NCBI GenBank assembly: GCA_035295665.1
Contig: DATGIQ010000328.1
Location: forward strand, 1-6,674
Direction of reading: 5' to 3'
DNA length: 6,674 bases
Source of the DNA: DATGIQ01 sp035295665
GTDB lineage: Bacteria; Planctomycetota; Planctomycetia; Gemmatales; Gemmataceae
Of the stretch, positions 1-5,576 are shown in pieces (within the stretch, counting starts at the first letter, position 1; each line of letters begins with the position of its first letter). The notes under the pieces are model-generated. The model did no database searches. It saw only the letters and a list, made by a program, of their open reading frames with translations, and was not told where the DNA came from. The position numbers and the translations under genes were made by a program.

Positions 1-1
1 A

Positions 2-2458
2 TTGCGGGCGCGGCCGGCTCCCGAAGGCAAAATCGAGGACCAGGAGTACTTCGTCCTGGAGCCCAACGCCTGGCTTGATGGCCTGGGCAACATGACGTTT
101 GCCGCTCTCTTGCAGGTCAATCCAACTCAGGTGCCCGCCCACTCCGGGAGCAGGGCCCTGCGCTTTTTTGATGATCAGACGTTGATCCTGGCCGACGTAG
201 CCCCGATGAAGCAATTCTTGACATTCAAGGGTCGTTTTCCGCCGAAGCCCCAGCCCAAGGAAGCGGCCACCGATGCCGCGAATCCCGAAGGAGGCGAGGC
301 TGGGCGGCCTGGTGGCGCCGTTGTCCCACGTGGCCGGGGGGCACCGCCTCCCGCTGAAACCGGAACGCCGGAAGGCGAGAACGCTCCGCCGCCTCCTTCC
401 AGTTCTTACGTGACGATCAATCCGAACTTGAAATACATGCTCGATCTGGTGGAGCGCAAGCAGCCCGTTGTCAGTCTGGCTGTCGACACCAAGGCAGCCC
501 GTTCGCGTCTCAGCTCCTTCGGGCTCGGTACGCTGGAAGGGGTGCTGGATACAGGGACCCTCACCAAGCTTGCGATCAAAACGATCCTGGAGGAAGTAGG
601 TATTTTTGGAGCTTCGGTCCAGCTCAGGGATGGTCTGGCGGTGACGCTGGCCGAAGATTGCCAGAACGAAGACATTGCCCGCCGCCGCTATGCGACTCTC
701 CGCCGCGAAACGGGCCCCGAGCTCGCCAAGGTTTTGACCACTGCTTTTGGCACGCGGGTGGAGATGGAAGACGATCCCAACGCCGATAATCCTGCCAGTA
801 GCCCGGACCAACCGACACCGGGACCGATCAACCCGGGATTGCTGCCGGGTGGACGGATGGCTCCCCCTGCGGGAAGGCCCGGCGCCGTGGGCGGCAGTGG
901 TATGGGCCGGCCGGGAGGACCAGGATTCCCCGGTGGCCCGATGAGCGGGATGGGACCACGCGGCAACGTTCCCCAAACACCTGCCGAGCCGGAAAAGCCC
1001 AAGCCCGGTTCCACGATCAAGCTGGAAGGGCCGGAGAAGACGGTCGTTTTGCTGACGGTTAGTCTGACCGACGCCGGAGCGAATAACCGTTTGATGCAAG
1101 GCAAGATTCGGGAGCTCGTGCTCCAGGAGAAAGGCCATCTCGACATGGCGGGAAGCCATCTCGGCGTCCATGACTTGGGAGACGCAGTGCGCCGGTATGC
1201 CGAAGCCCACCAGGCGCAATTCCCGCCCGGCACGCTGGAACGTCCGATCCCGACCAGCCGTGCCGGCCGACCTTACGAACCGAAACAGCGCATCAGCTGG
1301 ATGGCCGAGCTTCTGCCGTACCTCGGACCGGAGCAGGCTTCCTTGTATCGGGGTATCGATCGCAAGAAATCGTGGAACGATACCGAGAATCATGCCGCCG
1401 CGGCCACGCTGGTACCGCAGTTCCTGATGCCGAATTATCCGCAAAACACTTGGTGGATCCGTTACCCGGGAATGGCGCAGTCGGCCGCGGCCACGCATTT
1501 TGTGGGCATCGCTGGAATTGGGGCCGACGCTGCCGAGTACGCAGCCAACGACCCGGCGGCGGAGAAGAAGCTCGGTGTCTTTGGCTACGATCGAGCGACC
1601 CGTCTTCAAGATATCACGGACGGGGTGTCGCAAACCATTCTGATGGCCCAGGTGCCGCCCACCTACAAGCGGCCGTGGATGGCCGGCGGCGGGAGCACTG
1701 TGCAGGGTGTGTTGGAAAAGGACAGTGTTCGGCCATTCGTCAGTCCGCAACCCGACGGCAAGCGCGGTACGCTGGTGGTCATGGCCGACGGCTCGGTGCG
1801 GTTCATCGCAGAGAACATCAAGGACGACGTTTTCAAGGCGCTGTGCACGACCAAGGGTGGCGAAACGGGGATTATCCTCGACCGCGACGCCCCGCCGGTG
1901 CCGCGGCCGGAACCCGAAGCGGAGCTAGCTCCGCCGCCGACTCCGCCGTCTGCACCAGCTTCCGTGGCTTCGCCCAGCACCGGTGGCTGGAAGGAATTTA
2001 CCTCCAAGCAGGGTGGTTTTACGGTCGCGTTTCCTGCCGTCCCCCAGGAGACGAACATCTCGCAGAAGTCGCCTCAGGGGAATGTAGAGGTTCATCTTGC
2101 CATGTGCACCATGCCGGCGGATCAGGGGCATTACCAGGTGACTTACACCGACCTGTCCGAGGCTCTGCTGAAACAGCTGGGCGTGGCCGACGCGGCCCGG
2201 ATGTTGGATAACCTTCCTCAACAGACCAAGACCCTTCTTCCGGGTGCGAAGCCACCTGGGGAGATGAAGAAGATTACGCTCAACGGCAACCCCGGGCGGG
2301 AATTTACGCTGGAATTGCCTGGCAAGGGCCCGGTCCTGTTCCGGGTCTACGTGGTCAAGAACCGCGTTTACCAGCTGATGGCGATGAGTGCCAAGGACCC
2401 GGCTTCCTCTCCGGACGTGCAACGGTTCTTCGATTCGTTCAAGTTGATCGACAACTGA
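2..2458 (+). CDS. Composite planctomycete protein with DUF1559-like region and C-terminal 'FTVAFP' domain, 5' end missing
   Basis: The reading frame is open from the window edge to TGA at 2456-2458 (about 818 residues seen). The leading TTG is probably not the true start, so the gene is 5'-partial. Seen in order, numbering from the first visible codon: a folded-looking segment (about 1-78); a Pro/Gly/Ala-rich linker (about 79-134); a second folded segment (about 136-255); a Gly/Pro/Met-rich, collagen-like linker (about 257-340, with GRPGGPGFPGGP); a DUF1559-like region (about 345-625) with DITDGVSQTIL near 537 and MADGSVRFI near 594; a Pro/Ala linker (about 632-660); and a last domain (about 661-818) that opens GGWKEFTSKQGGFTVAFP and ends RFFDSFKLID. 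DUF1559 proteins are expanded in planctomycetes and usually start with a prepilin-like N-terminus, which cannot be checked here. The biochemical role is unknown. Export is plausible from the family and the linkers but is not shown. The reading frame is intact throughout. Confidence 0.85.
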   Translation: MRARPAPEGKIEDQEYFVLEPNAWLDGLGNMTFAALLQVNPTQVPAHSGSRALRFFDDQTLILADVAPMKQFLTFKGRFPPKPQPKEAATDAANPEGGEAGRPGGAVVPRGRGAPPPAETGTPEGENAPPPPSSSYVTINPNLKYMLDLVERKQPVVSLAVDTKAARSRLSSFGLGTLEGVLDTGTLTKLAIKTILEEVGIFGASVQLRDGLAVTLAEDCQNEDIARRRYATLRRETGPELAKVLTTAFGTRVEMEDDPNADNPASSPDQPTPGPINPGLLPGGRMAPPAGRPGAVGGSGMGRPGGPGFPGGPMSGMGPRGNVPQTPAEPEKPKPGSTIKLEGPEKTVVLLTVSLTDAGANNRLMQGKIRELVLQEKGHLDMAGSHLGVHDLGDAVRRYAEAHQAQFPPGTLERPIPTSRAGRPYEPKQRISWMAELLPYLGPEQASLYRGIDRKKSWNDTENHAAAATLVPQFLMPNYPQNTWWIRYPGMAQSAAATHFVGIAGIGADAAEYAANDPAAEKKLGVFGYDRATRLQDITDGVSQTILMAQVPPTYKRPWMAGGGSTVQGVLEKDSVRPFVSPQPDGKRGTLVVMADGSVRFIAENIKDDVFKALCTTKGGETGIILDRDAPPVPRPEPEAELAPPPTPPSAPASVASPSTGGWKEFTSKQGGFTVAFPAVPQETNISQKSPQGNVEVHLAMCTMPADQGHYQVTYTDLSEALLKQLGVADAARMLDNLPQQTKTLLPGAKPPGEMKKITLNGNPGREFTLELPGKGPVLFRVYVVKNRVYQLMAMSAKDPASSPDVQRFFDSFKLIDN

Positions 2459-2461
2459 GAG

Positions 2462-2478
2462 CGCACAATTACTGTGCG
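2462..2478 (+). repeat. Small hairpin just after the composite gene stop
   Basis: CGCACA (2462-2467) and TGTGCG (2473-2478) are perfect complements around the 5-nt loop ATTAC. The hairpin begins 4 nt after the upstream TGA. No T-run follows, so it is not a classical intrinsic terminator. It could protect the mRNA 3' end or act together with the larger hairpin that follows. Confidence 0.5.
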
Positions 2479-2484
2479 AAATTC

Positions 2485-2530
2485 TGCTGCACACGAGCCT
2501 TTCGCTGGCGCGTCAGACTCGTGTGCAGCA
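2485..2530 (+). repeat. Perfect 13-bp inverted repeat in the kinase leader
   Basis: The left arm TGCTGCACACGAG (2485-2497) and the right arm CTCGTGTGCAGCA (2518-2530) are exact reverse complements around a 20-nt loop. The right arm ends two bases before the AGGG that probably serves as the kinase ribosome binding site, and 12 nt before the kinase ATG. No U-tract follows. Possible roles are a terminator lacking a U-tract, a translation-control leader, or a protein-binding palindrome; the sequence alone does not decide. The GCACA/TGTGC core is shared with the smaller hairpin at 2462-2478, so alternative pairings between the two are possible. Confidence 0.65.
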
Positions 2531-2532
2531 AC

Positions 2533-2536
2533 AGGG
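2533..2536 (+). promoter_or_regulatory. Ribosome binding site deciding the kinase start
   Basis: AGGG lies 6 nt upstream of the ATG at 2543. This favours that ATG over the in-frame GTG at 2474, which sits inside a hairpin and would add 23 residues that do not look like the FGGY fold. Confidence 0.5.
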
Positions 2537-2542
2537 TGTCCG

Positions 2543-4090
2543 ATGACCTCCAACCGTCCGCTGTTCCTTGGTCTGGATGTCGGCACCCAAAGTGTGCGGG
2601 CCGCCCTCTTTGATCCCACGGGGAACTGTCGGGCCTTCGCCACGGGGCCATTGGAGACAGTGCATCCCCAGCCCGGCTGGGCGGAGCAAGATCCCTTGCA
2701 GTGGTGGCAAGCCGCCCGCAAAGCGGTACCTGAGGCCCTGGCGCGTGCCGGGGCGAAAGCGGAGCAGGTCGCGGGAATTGGTCTCGATTGCACCGCCTGC
2801 ACCGTTTTGCCTTGCCGGATGGATGGTACCCCCCTGGGGCGTGCTTTGCTCTGGATGGATCAGCGGGCGTTTCGAGAAGCCGAAGAGATCAGCGCCACGC
2901 GGGATCCCATCCTGCGATACGTTTCTGGCGTCGTGTCCCCGGAATGGATGCTGCCCAAGGCACTCTGGCTGAAGCGTTACGAGCCGGAGCGCTATGCCCG
3001 GGCCAATGCGTTGGTCGAGTGCACCGACTGGTTCATGTTTCGCCTGACGGGCCAGTGGACGCTCTCGCTCAACCACGTGACCGTGAAGTGGAACTATGCC
3101 CGGCCGGACGGCGGATGGAGTGCGGCCCTGTTGCATCAAGTCGGGCTCGATGATCTTCCCGCCAAATGGCCGGTCCAGGTGGTCCCGCTGGGCAAAGGAG
3201 AGCAGCGTCTATCCGCGGCGGCGGCGACGGAGCTGGGGCTGCGGCCCGGTATTCCGGTCGCACAGGGCGGCATTGATGCCTATCTCGGCATGTTGGGGAT
3301 GGGAGCGGTCGGCCCCGGCGACTTGGCCATGATCATGGGATCGAGCACCTGCCATTTGGCCATGTCGGCGCAAGGGCTATTCGGCAGCGGCCTGCTCGGC
3401 TGCTATCCGGACGCGGTGGTCGAAGGGCTGTACACGTTGGAAGGCGGCCAGACGGCGACCGGTTCCATCCTGAATTGGTATCGGCAGCATTTTGCGGGCT
3501 CTGAGGCTGCCGAGGCGGAGCGGACCGGTCGAAATGTCTACGAAATCCTCGACGCCAAGGCGGCGGCCGTGCCGCCCGGCTGTGAGGGACTGGTTTGTCT
3601 GGATTACTGGCAGGGAAACCGCTGCCCACTCAAAGATCCGCGGGCCCGCGGCACGTTGTGGGGCTTGACGCTCTCGCACGGAGCCGGCCACATTTTCCGT
3701 AGCATTTACGAGGCAACCGCCTTCGGCACGCGGCACATCCTGGAAGATGTGCAGAGTCATGGCTTTGCCGTGAAGCGGTTGTTTGCCGGCGGCGGCGGCG
3801 CCAAGAGCCGGCTCTGGCTGCAGATCCATGCCGATGTGCTCGACCAGCCAATTTACTTGCCGCGGGAGAGCGAGGCCTGTGCATTGGGTTCGGCCCTGGT
3901 GGCTGCGGTGCACAGCGGACACTATGCCGACCTGGATGAGGCCGCCCGTCAGATGGTGCAGAGCGCCGGCGTAATCGAGCCGCAGCAGGAGAACAAACGG
4001 CGGTACGATTACCATTACGCAAAATATGTGGCCACATATCCCGCTCTGCGGACGTTGATGCACGAGATGGCTGAGGGCGTGGCGCGGTAG
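2543..4090 (+). CDS. FGGY-family carbohydrate kinase (pentulose kinase-like)
   Basis: A cytoplasmic sugar kinase that transfers phosphate from ATP to a ketose or polyol, most likely a pentulose such as ribulose or xylulose. At 515 residues it is a normal length for the family and has both actin-like FGGY lobes. Seen from the ATG at 2543: the phosphate-binding strand LGLDVGTQSVRAALFD at residues 9-24; LLWMDQRA, typical of the family substrate region; GGIDAYLGMLG with the probable catalytic base Asp245; MIMGSSTCHLAM, resembling the ribulokinase/D-ribulokinase style more than plain XylB; and the C-lobe ATP-binding motif FAGGGGAKSRLWLQIHADVL near 414-433. It ends at TAG 4088-4090, and the reading frame is intact. 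No isomerase, sugar transporter or sugar regulator lies nearby, so the substrate cannot be fixed from context. Exact subfamily (ribulokinase, xylulokinase, erythritol kinase type) is uncertain, so no symbol is given. Confidence 0.93.
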   Translation: MTSNRPLFLGLDVGTQSVRAALFDPTGNCRAFATGPLETVHPQPGWAEQDPLQWWQAARKAVPEALARAGAKAEQVAGIGLDCTACTVLPCRMDGTPLGRALLWMDQRAFREAEEISATRDPILRYVSGVVSPEWMLPKALWLKRYEPERYARANALVECTDWFMFRLTGQWTLSLNHVTVKWNYARPDGGWSAALLHQVGLDDLPAKWPVQVVPLGKGEQRLSAAAATELGLRPGIPVAQGGIDAYLGMLGMGAVGPGDLAMIMGSSTCHLAMSAQGLFGSGLLGCYPDAVVEGLYTLEGGQTATGSILNWYRQHFAGSEAAEAERTGRNVYEILDAKAAAVPPGCEGLVCLDYWQGNRCPLKDPRARGTLWGLTLSHGAGHIFRSIYEATAFGTRHILEDVQSHGFAVKRLFAGGGGAKSRLWLQIHADVLDQPIYLPRESEACALGSALVAAVHSGHYADLDEAARQMVQSAGVIEPQQENKRRYDYHYAKYVATYPALRTLMHEMAEGVAR

Positions 4091-4092
4091 TT

Positions 4093-4270
4093 ATGGAAAA
4101 GCCGTACAAAGCTTCCTCTCGAGACATGGGATCGCGTCCCACTCCTATCCAACGTACCCGGAAGAATCGGTTCGCTGTAATCCTTGACCATCCGGTCACG
4201 CTGCTTCATTTGATGGTCCTCATCGTCCTCTTTGGCGCGCTTCTTGTGCTATGGCTATTCCCAGGAGCCG
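4093..4270 (+). pseudogene. Membrane-segment head, out of frame with the downstream TPR repeats
   Basis: An ATG 2 nt after the kinase stop opens a frame that encodes a basic stretch followed by a strongly hydrophobic segment, LLHLMVLIVLFGALLVLWLF (about residues 37-56). This would be a single N-terminal membrane anchor. After about 4260 the frame turns into Arg/Thr/Ser-rich sequence that is the shadow of the TPR frame, although it stays open to 4671. The TPR frame itself has a TGA at 4185-4187, so the two parts can only be joined by a frame change between about 4188 and 4270. The simplest reading is a head that once continued into the TPR repeats and is now disconnected. It could instead be a chance hydrophobic frame. 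No good ribosome binding site precedes the ATG; the nearest GAGGG is about 15 nt away. The end coordinate is approximate. Confidence 0.4.
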
Positions 4271-4724
4271 CGGCACGGCCCGGGCCAAGAAGAAGGATTG
4301 CGACCGGGCAATCAAAGACTACAACGAAGCCATCCGGCTCAATCCGGGTTCTGCTCTGGTCTTCGCGAACCGGGGGATGGCCTGGCATCAAAAGAAGGCC
4401 TATGAGCAGGAAATCAACGACTACGAGGAGGCGCTCCGCCTGGACTCGACGAATGTCTCTTTCCATAACCGCCTCGCCTGGGTGCTCGCTACATGCCCCA
4501 ACGATGGACTTCGTGATGGTAAGCAGGCAATCGACCACACAACGGAAGCATGTGAGCGATCGAGCTGGAAAGATCCTAATTATCTGGACACCCTCGCTGC
4601 CGCCTACGTCGAGTCCGGAGACTGCAACGAAGCCGTTCGCTGGCAGGCGAAGGCGATCGAACTCGGCTTAAGCGACCCGGATGCTGAAGCGGAAGCCAAA
4701 GCCCACCTCCACTTGTATGAGTAG
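4251..4724 (+). CDS. TPR-repeat protein, probably a truncated or decaying gene
   Basis: A tetratricopeptide-repeat protein; such repeats form helical scaffolds for protein binding. Counting from ATG 4251 (157 residues): a partial TPR at about 7-34 (AKKKDCDRAIKDYNEAIRLNP), a full TPR at 35-68 (ANRGMAWHQKKAYEQEINDYEEALRLD), a degenerate third repeat at 69-110 with LAWVLATCP and SSWKDPN, and a fourth at 111-144 (YLDTLAAAYVESGDCNEAVRWQAKAIEL). The WKDPNYLDTLAAAY block is typical of planctomycete TPR proteins. The ATG looks unnatural: it lies just ahead of a repeat that begins mid-unit, has no clear ribosome binding site, and the likely membrane-anchored head is in another frame upstream. The 3' end is also suspect, because the codons after TAG 4722-4724 continue the family tail. 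The repeats themselves are clearly coding, but I judge the locus a probable pseudogene. A short functional TPR protein is the alternative. Confidence 0.7.
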   Translation: MAIPRSRGTARAKKKDCDRAIKDYNEAIRLNPGSALVFANRGMAWHQKKAYEQEINDYEEALRLDSTNVSFHNRLAWVLATCPNDGLRDGKQAIDHTTEACERSSWKDPNYLDTLAAAYVESGDCNEAVRWQAKAIELGLSDPDAEAEAKAHLHLYE

Positions 4725-4748
4725 GGCAAGCCATACAGAGACGATTAA
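4725..4748 (+). pseudogene. In-frame C-terminal tail beyond the TAG of the TPR gene
   Basis: Immediately after TAG the same frame reads GKPYRDD and then TAA (4746-4748). From memory, planctomycete TPR proteins of this type often end in LYxxGKPYR-like sequence. LYE-stop-GKPYRDD therefore looks like a former LYEQGKPYRDD in which CAG became TAG by one transition. The family ending is recalled, not aligned. Confidence 0.5.
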
Positions 4749-4754
4749 TCTGAT

Positions 4755-4782
4755 CCCGCCAACAGAACGCCCGAAGGCGGGC
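4755..4782 (+). terminator. Weak terminator-like hairpin after the TPR locus
   Basis: GCCCG (4769-4773) and CGGGC (4778-4782) pair around the 4-nt loop AAGG. Alternatively CCCGCC (4755-4760) can pair with GGCGGG (4776-4781). No T-run follows (TTAGCCGTCC), so termination is only a possibility. Confidence 0.3.
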
Positions 4783-4829
4783 TTAGCCGTCCTAAATCCC
4801 TCACTTGCTCCAGCCGACGATTCCGTCGC

Positions 4830-4858
4830 TTGACAACAAAAGTTCGTCTTCCTATCAT
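4830..4858 (+). promoter_or_regulatory. Sigma70-type promoter for the MarR gene
   Basis: TTGACA (4830-4835) is an exact consensus -35 box. It is separated by 17 bp from TATCAT (4853-4858), which matches five of six bases of the -10 consensus. Transcription would start near 4865, giving a leader of about 38 nt before the ATG at 4903. The local sequence is clearly AT-richer than the coding regions. This may drive both the MarR gene and the adaptor gene behind it. Confidence 0.7.
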
Positions 4859-4886
4859 TTGTTAGCAAATAGTTAGGAAACTAAGT
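4857..4886 (+). promoter_or_regulatory. Candidate MarR operator: two palindromes over the start site
   Basis: Dyad 1 is ATTTG-TTAG-CAAAT (4857-4870), with perfect 5-bp arms, and overlaps the last bases of the -10 box. Dyad 2 is TTAG-GAAA-CTAA (4873-4884), which extends to 4871-4886 with one mismatch. GTTAG recurs at 4861 and 4872, 11 bp apart, about one helical turn. MarR proteins commonly bind palindromes that overlap their own promoter, so autorepression is the natural inference; binding itself is not shown. Confidence 0.5.
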
Positions 4887-4891
4887 AACCG

Positions 4892-4897
4892 AAAAGG
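4892..4897 (+). promoter_or_regulatory. Ribosome binding site of the MarR gene
   Basis: The purine run AAAAGG ends 5 nt before the ATG at 4903 and supports that start. Confidence 0.45.
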
Positions 4898-4902
4898 TTC
4901 CC

Positions 4903-5412
4903 ATGCCTGCCACGAAATTGAAACCGACGCTGCCGGTGAAGAGCCGGCCTGCGGAAGGCGCTTTCCGTGAGCTCCTCCGTGTCCAGGGACTCCTCGAACG
5001 GGTCATGCAGCCATATTTCGCCCAGTTCGGCATCAGTGGCTCCCAGTGGGGCGTCCTCCGAAACCTCCACCGTGCCGAGGAACAAAGGCTGCCCGGATTG
5101 CGCTTGACAGATTTGAGCGACCGCCTACTCATCCGGCCGCCGAGCGTGACCGGCGTGGTGGATCGCCTGGAGCGGGCCGGGTTGGTCGTTCGGGACGAAT
5201 CGCCTTTCGATATGCGAGCCAAGCAGGTTGCCCTGACCGCCAAGGGACGCGAACTGGTGGAACGAATCCTGACGGTTCATGGCCGGCAGATCGATGCCCT
5301 CCTGGGCGTGCTCGATGCGGCAGAACAAACCGAATTGCACCGGCTCTTAAGCCGGCTGGTCCAACATCTGGAAGCCGTTCTCGTGGACGGTGCTACTGCC
5401 AGGATCGGCTGA
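4903..5412 (+). CDS. MarR-family transcriptional regulator
   Basis: A small dimeric winged-helix DNA-binding protein of 169 residues, a little long for the family because of a basic, Pro-rich N-terminal extension of about 15 residues. Seen: dimerisation helix FRELLRVQGLLERVMQPYFAQFG (21-43), followed by ISGSQWGVLRNL, the usual MarR 'QW/Y..L..L' helix; helix-turn-helix about 66-97 (LTDLSDRLLIRPPSVTGVVDRLERAGLVVR); wing about 100-115 (SPFDMRAKQVALTAKG), keeping the conserved Asp103 and Arg105; and C-terminal dimer helices 116-160. It has no cysteine, so thiol-based sensing as in OhrR is excluded and a small-molecule ligand is more likely. A strong promoter with palindromes overlapping it lies directly upstream, suggesting autorepression. 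The efflux adaptor gene starts 164 bp downstream on the same strand, suggesting that the regulator controls it. It ends at TGA 5410-5412. Confidence 0.93.
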   Translation: MPATKLKPTLPVKSRPAEGAFRELLRVQGLLERVMQPYFAQFGISGSQWGVLRNLHRAEEQRLPGLRLTDLSDRLLIRPPSVTGVVDRLERAGLVVRDESPFDMRAKQVALTAKGRELVERILTVHGRQIDALLGVLDAAEQTELHRLLSRLVQHLEAVLVDGATARIG

Positions 5413-5519
5413 CCTGGCTTCATATTGGACATGGCTCGAAGACAGCCCCCAAACCGGACGGCCGAAAAACAATCAAGAAGGGCGCAAACGAACCATCCTC
5501 CAGCGTTCCTAAATAAAAT

Positions 5520-5541
5520 CCCCTGTTGGGGCTGCCCAGGG
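5520..5541 (+). repeat. Small hairpin between the MarR and adaptor genes
   Basis: CCCC (5520-5523) and GGGG (5528-5531) pair around TGTT. CCCTG (5521-5525) can instead pair with CAGGG (5537-5541). It lies in the 164-bp gap (5413-5576) in which I see no convincing promoter. It might attenuate read-through into the adaptor gene, but no T-run follows. Confidence 0.25.
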
Positions 5542-5564
5542 ATGCATGACCTTAGCAGGAAAAC

Positions 5565-5569
5565 GGGAG
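5565..5569 (+). promoter_or_regulatory. Ribosome binding site of the adaptor gene
   Basis: GGGAG lies 7 nt before the ATG at 5577. It fixes this start, which is followed directly by a basic, hydrophobic N-terminus. Confidence 0.6.
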
Positions 5570-5576
5570 TTCAGAC

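Noticed and set aside
688..1233. A 181-codon minus-strand frame rich in Pro and Gly
   Set aside because: It is the reverse reading of the Gly/Pro-rich linker of the composite gene; low complexity explains its openness.
1372..2211. A 279-codon + strand frame inside the composite gene
   Set aside because: The Arg/Gly-rich product has no recognisable domain, while the overlapping frame encodes the DUF1559-like and C-terminal signatures. It is a high-GC shadow.
2474..2542. GTG at 2474 as the kinase start
   Set aside because: The added 23 residues are encoded by the hairpin region, do not match the family, and the GTG lies in a stem. ATG 2543 has an AGGG 6 nt upstream and leads straight into the FGGY fold.
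3377..4063. A 228-codon minus-strand frame under the kinase
   Set aside because: Antisense to conserved kinase motifs, including GGGGAKSRLW, with no domain of its own.
4127..4141. Hairpin TGGGA-TCGCG-TCCCA in the TPR head
   Set aside because: A 5-bp stem in GC-rich sequence is expected by chance, and no other signal supports a role.
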